33,599 nucleotides of DNA, from positions 1 through 33,599 of the IMG/VR virus record IMGVR_UViG_3300036401_000385, one strand, 5' to 3'. The position numbers and the translations under genes were made by a program. Positions 7,919 to 15,319 of this stretch are shown here, one piece after another (position 1 is the stretch's first letter; every line of letters begins with the position of its first letter). The notes below the pieces were generated by a model. The model saw only the letters and a program-made list of their open reading frames with translations, did not search any database and was not told where the DNA came from. This DNA comes from a virus.

Positions 7919-8845
7919 ATGAAACTCTCACCCGGAGCGCAGATCACCAACGCGCTGTTGGAACACCCCGAGCGCCGGCGCTTTTCGCTCAGCCTGGAAC
8001 GTAAGGCGGGGCCGATTCTCGTCTATCCTTCGACTGCCGAGACGGTCCCCGCCGTTGCCCCGGGCCCGACGATCCCCTATCGGCTGCGTTCCCTGATCGC
8101 GCCAGGGACGACGGTTGGTTCCGGTATTCTCTACGCGCGGGAGACTTCCTTCACATCGAGTCCTATCGTGCCAACCGCCGCAGGCGGACTGAAGCCCGCT
8201 GCCGATCTCACCTATGACATCCAGCTACAGCCTGTCGTCACCGTGCCCGCGTATCTCAAGATGCCCGCGCAGTACTGGGAAGACTTCAGCATGTTTCAAA
8301 GCTGGATCGACGCGCGGATGATGTACGGGCTGGCCGAGGCCGAGGAAAAGCAGCTGCTCAACGGCAACGGCGTTGCTCCGAACCTGCAGGGATTCATGCT
8401 GGTTGCCATCGCGGTAACGAGCGTGGCGGGCAGCGGCGGCGTGGCCCTGCTGGATAACGTGGCGGCGGGTATCGGCGCATTGTACACGCGGGGGTATATC
8501 GCCACGGGCATCGTGCTCAACCCCGGCGACTGGGGCGCGGCGCTGCAGATTAAGTCCACCGGGGGCGGCTACCTGATCGGCGCGCCGGGGCTGATTACCA
8601 ACCCGCTCAGCCTGTGGGGAATTCCCGTCGTGCTCAGCAAGGCTATGGCGAGCGGCAACTATCTGGTCGGGCAGTTCGACCCCTATAGCCAGATCTTCGA
8701 CCGCGACGACGCCGCGCTGGAAGTGGCCGATCAGAACGAGGACGACTTCGTGCGCAATCTGGTGACGGTCCGCGCCGAGGAGCGGCTGGCCTCCGCCATC
8801 TATCAGCCTGCGGCCTTTGCCAAGGGCACCTTCACCATGCCGTAA
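7919..8845 (+). CDS. Second HK97-fold capsid-like protein
   Basis: A 308-residue protein with the later features of an HK97 capsid subunit: a YWEDF...I..RM...L..AEEKQLLNG helix, LNPGDW, a LWGIPV segment, and a C-terminal block QNEDDFVRNLVTVRAEERLA then P.AFAKG.F. That block is nearly identical to the end of the first capsid protein (5776-7104). It lacks the N-terminal scaffold region. ATG at 7919 is chosen because GGAGGA (7909-7914) lies 4 bases before it; the TTG at 7907 overlaps that site. It sits between connector genes rather than next to the protease. It may be a second coat subunit, a decoration or vertex protein, or a recombination relic. The rest of the sequence is clearly diverged, so it is not a recent copy. 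Confidence 0.85.
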   Translation: MKLSPGAQITNALLEHPERRRFSLSLERKAGPILVYPSTAETVPAVAPGPTIPYRLRSLIAPGTTVGSGILYARETSFTSSPIVPTAAGGLKPAADLTYDIQLQPVVTVPAYLKMPAQYWEDFSMFQSWIDARMMYGLAEAEEKQLLNGNGVAPNLQGFMLVAIAVTSVAGSGGVALLDNVAAGIGALYTRGYIATGIVLNPGDWGAALQIKSTGGGYLIGAPGLITNPLSLWGIPVVLSKAMASGNYLVGQFDPYSQIFDRDDAALEVADQNEDDFVRNLVTVRAEERLASAIYQPAAFAKGTFTMP

Positions 8846-9183
8846 TGCCGAGCATCACGACGCCGGAACTCGACGCAGGTAAGCTGGACCGGCTGGTCAC
8901 GCTGTTGAAGCCGATCTATAAAGACGTCTACCAGGATGAGATTTCCGACTGGGAAGTAGTTGCCCAGGTCTGGGCTGCGGTGATGCCGAGCGTGGGCGTC
9001 GAGACGGATACGGGCGGCCGCACTCAGGAAGTAGTGACCACCACCATTCAGATCCGCTACCGCGCCGATATCGACGCGCGGTGGCGCATCCAGGATGGCC
9101 CCGTGGTCTACCAGATCAAGGGCATGCTGGATATCCTGCGGCGGCACGTACAGTGGCAACTGAATTGTTTGGAGGTGGAATGA
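8845..9183 (+). CDS. Head closure protein (head-tail joining family)
   Basis: A 112-residue protein of the phage head-tail joining family (SPP1 gp16 / HK97 gp7-like). Visible family features are an N-terminal GKLDRLVTLLKP strand, W..V..VWAAVMP, the ...TTTIQIRYRADID-x-RWRI strand pair and the final ...Y.I.G..D....R..W. segment. These proteins close the connector channel after packaging. Its ATG overlaps the stop of the second capsid gene by 1 base (TAATG) and its stop overlaps the next start by 4 bases. Confidence 0.83.
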   Translation: MPSITTPELDAGKLDRLVTLLKPIYKDVYQDEISDWEVVAQVWAAVMPSVGVETDTGGRTQEVVTTTIQIRYRADIDARWRIQDGPVVYQIKGMLDILRRHVQWQLNCLEVE

Positions 9184-9638
9184 CACCGAGTCCGCGTGAA
9201 ACCTTAGACCCACTGATCAAGGCGATCTTCGACGCGATGGAAGCTTACATGGCGGCCAATTCGCTGCCCAGTGTGAACTGCACGGCCGCGCAATCCGGCG
9301 CGGGCATTAGCGAGAGTCTCTCGGCTACGGAGTCGGACGGTGATTCGTTCACCTTCCAATTCTTTACCAAGGGGGTAATGACAACCATCACCCCTGCGGC
9401 GGTAAGCCTGGGCCCGAGCGGCACGCAGCAGTTCACCGCTATTGCTACCAACCCGGATGGCTCCGCCGTGGCTTCCGCCGCCTTTACCTGGACTCTTACC
9501 AGCGGCCCCGGCACGCTGGATACTGCGGGCCTCTATACCGCGCCCGCCACGATTGCGCAGGCTACCAACGCCACGATCCGCGCCACGCTCACGGGCGGGG
9601 AGTCCTGGGGTCAGGTGATTATCACGGTACACCCATGA
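9180..9638 (+). CDS. Ig-like domain protein in the head-tail joining module
   Basis: A 152-residue protein with an N-terminal part of unknown type (DPLIKAIFDAMEAYMA and a short beta-rich stretch) and a C-terminal bacterial Ig-like domain. The domain follows the classic pattern ITPAAVSLGPSGTQQFTA, a W in FTWTLTSGPGTLD and GLYTAPATI. Such domains decorate virions and bind weakly to cell-surface sugars in other phages. The gene is coupled to both neighbours by 4-base overlaps, so it belongs to the structural operon. It may be a decoration or a head-tail joining protein; its position in the virion cannot be told from sequence. Confidence 0.7.
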   Translation: MTPSPRETLDPLIKAIFDAMEAYMAANSLPSVNCTAAQSGAGISESLSATESDGDSFTFQFFTKGVMTTITPAAVSLGPSGTQQFTAIATNPDGSAVASAAFTWTLTSGPGTLDTAGLYTAPATIAQATNATIRATLTGGESWGQVIITVHP

Positions 9639-10078
9639 GGACCATTAGCACTTCCACTAAGGGGATGAAGCTGGAGGGCGTGCCCGCTCTGATCAAAACC
9701 ATCAAGGAGATTGGCAAAACACTCGACGGTGACGGTGCTGCGGCCTACACCGAACGGCTGAAAGATATCGCCATGAAGCCCTGTAACGTGATCGCGGACG
9801 AGGCGCGGGATATGGTCCCCGTGGTCACCGGCAAGCTCAAGGCGGGCATCTTCGCCGCCCCGCTGAAGGCCCGCATCGGCGCGGTGGTTGGCGTGCGCGG
9901 CGTGCGCTACGCGGACTGGGTAGAGTACGGTACGGTCCGCGCCTCGGCGCAGCCCTTCCTGCGGCCCGCTGTGCTGGCAACCCGCCCGCTGTTCACTGAC
10001 ATGATGGCAGGCGATCTCAAAAGCCTGATCGACGAAGTGGCGGCGGCCAATGCGTGGCACGCGCCGGACGCGGGGTAA
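9635..10078 (+). CDS. Tail completion / HK97 gp10-like protein
   Basis: A 147-residue protein with the HK97 gp10-like pattern: G...L...IK.I, a central AMKPCNVIADEARDMVPVVTGKLK segment, VGVRGVRYADWVEYGT, and QPFLRPAV. Proteins of this family join tail to head (tail terminator or completion region). The ATG overlaps the Ig-like gene stop by 4 bases. A second in-frame ATG at 9665 would also be compatible with the family. The next gene starts immediately after its stop. Confidence 0.83.
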   Translation: MRTISTSTKGMKLEGVPALIKTIKEIGKTLDGDGAAAYTERLKDIAMKPCNVIADEARDMVPVVTGKLKAGIFAAPLKARIGAVVGVRGVRYADWVEYGTVRASAQPFLRPAVLATRPLFTDMMAGDLKSLIDEVAAANAWHAPDAG

Positions 10079-10543
10079 ATGACGGTCATCATCGAAGACG
10101 TGCTGCGGCAACTGCTGATCGCCACTGATGTGGCGGCCACTCGCGTCTTCGTGATGCGTGCCCCGCAGAAGCCAGCCGAGCAGATGAAGACACCCTACAT
10201 CGTTTTCTTTCAGGTGGGGCCGTCGCCGATGCACTCACAGACCGGGCCGCTTGATTTGCTAGACCGCGAGTATCAGGTATCCATCTTCGACCCGTCGCAG
10301 TCGCGCGCCCTCGGCATTGCCGACGAGCTGCGCCGGCAGCTGGACGGGCTGCGCGGCGACTACATGGGCCTGCGCTTCGGCGCGATCTTCTTCCGCGTCC
10401 AGACTTCCGCTTTCGAAGCCACACCCGAAATCGTACAGGTGGTGACCGCTTTCCGCGTTCTCTTCACGGTGCTGGATGACTTCGGCGCTGTAACCCTCAA
10501 CCCACGCAACCAACCCGAAACCTTACGGAGTAAATTGTCATGA
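10079..10543 (+). CDS. Tail terminator-like protein (DUF3168 type)
   Basis: A 154-residue protein resembling the DUF3168/gp17-like tail completion family: a short helical start (IIEDVLRQLLIATD), a P....PYIVFFQV strand, YQVSIFD, an ALGIADELRRQLDG helix, and a C-terminal strand pair ending ...AFRVLFTVLD. Such proteins cap the tail tube at its head-proximal end. It begins directly after the gp10-like gene and overlaps the tail tube gene by 4 bases. The assignment rests on order and secondary-structure pattern more than on a diagnostic motif. Confidence 0.72.
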   Translation: MTVIIEDVLRQLLIATDVAATRVFVMRAPQKPAEQMKTPYIVFFQVGPSPMHSQTGPLDLLDREYQVSIFDPSQSRALGIADELRRQLDGLRGDYMGLRFGAIFFRVQTSAFEATPEIVQVVTAFRVLFTVLDDFGAVTLNPRNQPETLRSKLS

Positions 10544-11307
10544 GCCCACAGCTGCAAGCTATACCGCCATCCACGGTACCTACGACCCCGAGCGCCGATC
10601 CGGCCATCGCGGCATTCGGTACGTTGATTCAGGTCCTGAGCACCGCGTCCCCGGAAGCCTACACCACCATCGCTGGCGTCGGTGATATTACCGGCCCGAA
10701 TACCAACGTGGCCGAGGTGGAGACCACTTCCCACTCGACCGGCAGCCCGCATAAGACCTTCATGCCGACGCTGATTGACGACGGCGATCTGGCTTTCCCG
10801 TGCTACTTCAACCCAAGTGACCCGACGCACAGCCTGTTCAGCCCCTATGGCCTGGAAAACCTCTTTCAGAACAGGGCAGTCACCAGCTTCCAACTGGTGA
10901 ACACGGACCCGAATAAGCGCACCCGCAAGTTCCGCGGATTCGTCAAGCAGCTTGGCGAGACTTACCCCGTGCAGGGCATCTGCACCCGTCAGGCCACGAT
11001 ACGCATCACCAGTGTGCCCACCGATGTGGTGGCGGCAGTGACCCTGGCCCCTGTAAACGATCTCACCGAGACAGCAGCAGGTGCGCCCAGCAAGACCATC
11101 ACGGTGACTTCCTCCAGCACCACACCCTGGCTGGCCCACTCCGATGCCCCAAGCTGGCTGAGTATCACTTCCCCGCTCACGCCTACGACGGGCGACGGCA
11201 CGGTGACTTATGCCGTCGCGGCCAGCGTGGCCCCCACCCCTGCCAGGACCGGGCACATCACCATCGGAGACCAGTCCTTCACGGTTATTCAGGCTGCGGG
11301 GGTCTAA
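10540..11307 (+). CDS. Major tail tube protein with C-terminal BACON/Ig-like domain
   Basis: A 255-residue protein. Residues 20-185 fit a siphophage tail tube subunit: IQVLSTASPEAYTTIAGVGDITGP, VEVETTSHSTGSPHKTFMP, LIDDGDLAFPCYF and FRGFVKQLGE. Residues 190-255 form an extra domain of BACON/Ig-like pattern: SWLSITS, GDGTVTYAVAA, ARTGHITIG, FTVIQA. BACON domains are common on secreted and virion proteins and are thought to bind carbohydrates or mucin. Displayed on every tube ring they would decorate the whole tail. The ATG overlaps the previous stop by 4 bases. Confidence 0.83.
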   Translation: MSPQLQAIPPSTVPTTPSADPAIAAFGTLIQVLSTASPEAYTTIAGVGDITGPNTNVAEVETTSHSTGSPHKTFMPTLIDDGDLAFPCYFNPSDPTHSLFSPYGLENLFQNRAVTSFQLVNTDPNKRTRKFRGFVKQLGETYPVQGICTRQATIRITSVPTDVVAAVTLAPVNDLTETAAGAPSKTITVTSSSTTPWLAHSDAPSWLSITSPLTPTTGDGTVTYAVAASVAPTPARTGHITIGDQSFTVIQAAGV

Positions 11308-11311
11308 CCGA

Positions 11312-11740
11312 ATGCGGCAGATTCATCCCGGCAACGCCGCCGAGTTCCAGGTGGGCGATAAGATCTACCGCATGCGGCTCAGTCTGCGTGTGCTGAAGAC
11401 CCTGGAGCAGGATCACAATATTTCCATCATGCGCGGCCCCGAAAGTATCCTGGCTGCCCTGCACGACCCTGAGAAGTTTGCCCTGGTGGTCTACCAGGGC
11501 CTCAGGGCTAACCACCCGGAGGTGACGCTGGACTGGGTGGAAGATACCTTTGACGCCACCTCGATTGCCATGCTGGCCCCGGTGATCGGTCAGGCCATCA
11601 GCGGGCGCGAAGCGGGTGACTCCCCAAACGCACCCACGCCCGACAAGCCGAATGGAATTGGACCGCTCAGTGGGCCTTCGGGCGATACGACCTCGGCCTC
11701 TCTGACCATCAGTTCTGGGATCTCAACCTTGAAGAATTAG
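11312..11740 (+). CDS. Tail assembly chaperone, short (0-frame) product
   Basis: A 142-residue protein positioned between tail tube and tape measure, where siphophages encode the gpG-like chaperone that coats the tape measure during tail assembly. It has an N-terminal strand region (FQVGDKIYRMRLSLRVLKTLEQ) and helical segments (ALHDPEKFALVVYQGL, EDTFDATSIAMLAPVIGQAI). The last 37 residues after the frameshift site are Pro/Gly/Ser rich. ATG at 11312 follows the tail tube stop by 4 bases. A CCCAAAC slippery site at 11623-11629 would divert a share of ribosomes into the -1 frame. Confidence 0.82.
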   Translation: MRQIHPGNAAEFQVGDKIYRMRLSLRVLKTLEQDHNISIMRGPESILAALHDPEKFALVVYQGLRANHPEVTLDWVEDTFDATSIAMLAPVIGQAISGREAGDSPNAPTPDKPNGIGPLSGPSGDTTSASLTISSGISTLKN

Positions 11741-12036
11741 CCGCGCTGCGCGAGCGGTATGCGGCCGCGCAGGAATTCCAGGAATACTGCGCCGCCCTGC
11801 CAGCCTGGGTAACTTATGCGGTCAACCGTTCCCAGAATTCTCCCCGCCGTGACCTGGACTTCTTCCAGTTCCGCCACAATGCGCGGCGCGGGGCCGCCAC
11901 TGCGCCGGTATCCGTTGCGCCTATGCGATATGCCCAACCCGGCGAGCGGCCGCCCTCGTCGCGCCCGCCGGGCACGAACGATAACGTCATTGAACGGTTC
12001 GATATGTATGCCAACCGAATGAGAAGGACCGGGTAA
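11312..12036 (+). CDS. Tail assembly chaperone, -1 frameshift (G-T-like) fusion
   Basis: The -1 frame is open from 11620 to the TAA at 12034-12036 and has no good start of its own. It encodes a believable protein: AEWNWTAQWAFGRYDLGL, then FWDLNLEELAALRERYA, and a basic Pro-rich end. Slippage at CCCAAAC (CCA AAC to CCC AAA) would join 106 residues of the short protein to 135 residues of the -1 frame, giving 241 residues. This matches the lambda gpG/gpGT arrangement, where the T part contacts the tail tube. The tape measure ATG follows 4 bases after the TAA. The amount of frameshifting cannot be judged here. Confidence 0.8.
11623..11629 (+). promoter_or_regulatory. -1 ribosomal frameshift slippery heptamer
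   Basis: C CCA AAC in the chaperone reading frame is a canonical X XXY YYZ site. It lies just inside the overlap of the 0 and -1 frames: the -1 frame has a stop at 11617-11619, directly before it. Confidence 0.8.
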
Positions 12037-12040
12037 AGTT

Positions 12041-15000
12041 ATGGCCGATCTCGGGGACATGATTGCGCGTCTGCTGCTGGATTCCAAGCAATGGCTCACC
12101 GGCATGAAGGAGGTGGAGGGTTCCACGGCGGCGTCCGCTGCCGCGATTGAAGGTTCCCTGGGTATGGTGGGCGAGAGCGTGAAGGAACTCGGTAAGGGCC
12201 TCGCGGAACTTGGCCTGGCCGAGGGTATCAAGCATTTCGCCGAGGCCTGTATCGAGGCCTCTGATGATATGGGCAGGCTCAAGACCGCTATGGTCAACCT
12301 GAAGGGCGATACCCAGAATGTGGAAGAGTTCCTGGAGCACATCCACGAATTGTCGGCTACCTCGCCCTTTGCCTTTCCTGAACTGGCCGAAAGTGCCAAG
12401 CGCATGGTCATGTTGGGGCAGAGCCTGGATCAGACCCAGGAAACCCTGTCGGCTATCGTGGAGACCGGCACCGCGCTAAAGCTGACTGGAGCACAGGTCA
12501 CTGGCATTGCCGACGCCATGAGCAAGCTAGGCCAGGGCGCGGAACCTATGCGGGTGATGAAGCAACTGGTGAATGAAGGCATCCCGGCATGGCAGATGCT
12601 GGCCCAGGAAATGGGCACGAACATCCCCGACGCCCAGGCCAAGGTGAAGAGCGGCGTGATCAGTTCCCAGCAGTTATTCGAATCGCTTACCAAGGCGATG
12701 GACGAGAACAAAGACAAGGCCGCAGGGTGGGCCGACACATGGCGCGGGGCCATGAAGGGCCTGGATACCGCCACCGAAGCCGCCATGCGGAACGTGGGCG
12801 ACGACATTAAGAAGGCCCTGAACGAAGTCGCTGCGCCGGCGCTGAAAGAAGTCGCTCAGCTGGTGGAGAAACTAGGCGAATGGTGGAAGGGCCTGCCCAC
12901 CCCGGTGAAGGATGCTGCCATTGCCTTCGGTGCGGCCGCTACCGCAATTGCGGCTATCGGCGGGGCCATCGCCATCATCGGCATTGCGCTGGAAGCCCTC
13001 GGCACCAGCTTCCTGGCGCCAGTCGCGGCCATTGCTGTCCTGGTCGCCGCCCTGGTGGGCGTCGGTGTCTGGATCGGCGAGCACTGGGGGGCCATCAGCG
13101 ATATCCTCACGCACGCCTGGGATGAAATTGAGAAGATTTGGGGCGTTACTTGGGGTGAGATCAAGGCGGCACTGGGGATTATCTGGGACAGTATTACGGC
13201 TGCCGGCAAGGCTGTCTTCGATACCTACGTAGCGGTTTATTCCGTGATCTGGGACACCATCAAGGGTGCCTGGGATGTGATCTGGAAGGCTATCAAGCTG
13301 GTGCTTACCGTCGCCTGGGGCGAGATCAAGGCGGGCCTTTCCATCTTCGATGCAATCGCCACCTACCTGCTGGCATTCTGGGAGCCAATCAAGGCAAAAT
13401 TTCAGGAGGTCTGGGGCTTTATCTCTTCCAACCTCACATCAGTATGGGGCAAGCTGGCTGCCACCTTCGGGGTGGTGCAGAAGGCCGCTGCGGATGTCAC
13501 CACCGAACTTACCAAGCATGTGGAGGTGCACGAAAAGCTGAAGCCCAAGGTGGACGATACGGCAAACGCCACGGGTGGCCTTGGCACCCAGGCCTCCACA
13601 CTTACCGATAAGTTCATTGCTCTGCGAGATAAGACGGCTATTCTGTGGGCGGAAGCGGCCATCCTGAACAGCAAGCAGCAGGCGCTGATTCAGACCGTGG
13701 CGAAAAACCGCGAAGAGGCCGCGCTGATGGCGGCCGCCCACCAGACGCTGTACGACAAGTTCATGGCGGTGATTCCGCCGATCCAGGACACTACCAAGGC
13801 TTTCGATGCACTCCAGCTTGCGGGCGTGAAGGTCGTCACCCAGTTCGGCGCTATCGGCGGCTCGGTGGCTGTTGCCGAAGCTGCGCTCAAGCAGTTGAAT
13901 ATTACTTCCACCGCCGCGGCGCAGAAGACTGCTGAGCACACTACCGAACTGGTGAATCAGGTTACCGCCGCCGGAACCATGATGAGCGCGTACGACCAGC
14001 TGATGACGAAGCAGGCGGACCTGAAAGCCCAGATCGAATTACTCATTCGCACTGACGGCGATCACTCGGCCAAGCTCGCCCAGTTGCAGCAGGACCTGAA
14101 GGACACCACCACCCAGATCGGCGCGATGGCGACCAGCACCACCGATGCCTACCACCAGATGGGGCTGAACACTGCTGACGACATCGATAAGATCATTGCC
14201 AAGGACAGGGAGCGGTGGCAGACCGCAATCAGCCTGTCCAACGATGAGAATAACGGCAACCCCGCGCTGGTGCGACAGGCACACGCCGCAGAATTGCAGA
14301 TGCTCAAGGACTACGACCAGATGGGCATCGACATGTCTGCCAGCCAGAAACAGCGCATGGAGGACCTAGAGAAGGAACTAGGCAAGCACCACGACACGCA
14401 GCGGGAAGCCTGGAAGGCCTTTGAGAAGGACGTAAAGAAGGACTTCGACGATACCTTTACCGCGATGGAAGATCTGCTGATTACCGGTGACGGCAGCTTC
14501 AAGGACATTATGACGAAGCTCTGGCAGGGACTGGCGAAGGATGCACTCGACTTGTTCCTGGCCCCGCTGAAAAAATCCATCGAAGACTTCATGGCGACTA
14601 CTATCAAGAACCTACTCAGTGGCGACGGCCTCGGCGGCATCAGCACGGCCCTGAGCAACATCGGTAGTAAGATCGGTGGCCTGTTTGGCGGCGGCGCACC
14701 GGGCGGGCTGGCGACTTCGGGAAGCACGATGGGTACGGTAGGGCAAGCCATCCCCGGTGTTAGCGGCGCGGGCGGTTCAGCTGCTGGTGCGGCCACCAAG
14801 GCAATCGGTTCCAGCGTCACAGGCATCGTGGGAGCAGTCGGCGGCGTGGTGTCTGCAGTAAGCGGAGTTATCAGTAACTTCCAGCAGGCCAAGATGGAAA
14901 CCACTCTCAATGCTATCGAGCACAATACCCGCTACACCATGATGTACGTCGGGGAACGGGCCGACGGCGGCATCCTCGGCGTGCTGTTTAAGATTGACGA

Positions 15001-15319
15001 AGAGATTGCCTGGGGCGCGAACACCAAGGCCACAGAGAACCTGCGGGACCTGTTCAAGGACTGGAGCAACCCGGCCCTGGCAGCCATGCAGGGGATTCAG
15101 CAGGCTGTGGAAGGGACCGCGCCGTATATCGCCGATACCAAGGGTGTGATGGAAAACGTCAGGGACCTGACGGGTGAGTTGGTAGACGTGACCAGAAAAG
15201 GCCTGGAGTCGCTCAACGTCAACGTGACCGCGACGGGCGTCACCACCGTAGAGGCCGCGCGAAAGCTGGGCGACCAGATCGCAGCCAACCTTGCAAGGCA
15301 ACTGGTGCAGACCTCTTGA
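12041..15319 (+). CDS. Tape measure protein
   Basis: A 1092-residue protein, the longest in the window, just after the chaperone pair. It sets tail length and is packed inside the tube. The N-terminal 230 residues (LLDSKQWLTGMKEVEGS, LSATSPFAFPELAESAKRM, LGQGAEPMRVMKQL) match tape measure N-terminal domains. About residues 290-345 are hydrophobic and Ala/Gly/Ile rich, likely a membrane-interacting stretch. Residues 355-435 hold Trp-rich degenerate repeats (IWGVTWGEIKAAL, IWDSI, IWDTIKGAWDVIW). A long helical region follows, then a Gly-rich segment and a C-terminal domain. As a rough rule of about 1.5 angstrom per residue, the tail would be some 150-160 nm long. The stop overlaps the next gene's TTG start. 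Confidence 0.92.
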   Translation: MADLGDMIARLLLDSKQWLTGMKEVEGSTAASAAAIEGSLGMVGESVKELGKGLAELGLAEGIKHFAEACIEASDDMGRLKTAMVNLKGDTQNVEEFLEHIHELSATSPFAFPELAESAKRMVMLGQSLDQTQETLSAIVETGTALKLTGAQVTGIADAMSKLGQGAEPMRVMKQLVNEGIPAWQMLAQEMGTNIPDAQAKVKSGVISSQQLFESLTKAMDENKDKAAGWADTWRGAMKGLDTATEAAMRNVGDDIKKALNEVAAPALKEVAQLVEKLGEWWKGLPTPVKDAAIAFGAAATAIAAIGGAIAIIGIALEALGTSFLAPVAAIAVLVAALVGVGVWIGEHWGAISDILTHAWDEIEKIWGVTWGEIKAALGIIWDSITAAGKAVFDTYVAVYSVIWDTIKGAWDVIWKAIKLVLTVAWGEIKAGLSIFDAIATYLLAFWEPIKAKFQEVWGFISSNLTSVWGKLAATFGVVQKAAADVTTELTKHVEVHEKLKPKVDDTANATGGLGTQASTLTDKFIALRDKTAILWAEAAILNSKQQALIQTVAKNREEAALMAAAHQTLYDKFMAVIPPIQDTTKAFDALQLAGVKVVTQFGAIGGSVAVAEAALKQLNITSTAAAQKTAEHTTELVNQVTAAGTMMSAYDQLMTKQADLKAQIELLIRTDGDHSAKLAQLQQDLKDTTTQIGAMATSTTDAYHQMGLNTADDIDKIIAKDRERWQTAISLSNDENNGNPALVRQAHAAELQMLKDYDQMGIDMSASQKQRMEDLEKELGKHHDTQREAWKAFEKDVKKDFDDTFTAMEDLLITGDGSFKDIMTKLWQGLAKDALDLFLAPLKKSIEDFMATTIKNLLSGDGLGGISTALSNIGSKIGGLFGGGAPGGLATSGSTMGTVGQAIPGVSGAGGSAAGAATKAIGSSVTGIVGAVGGVVSAVSGVISNFQQAKMETTLNAIEHNTRYTMMYVGERADGGILGVLFKIDEEIAWGANTKATENLRDLFKDWSNPALAAMQGIQQAVEGTAPYIADTKGVMENVRDLTGELVDVTRKGLESLNVNVTATGVTTVEAARKLGDQIAANLARQLVQTS

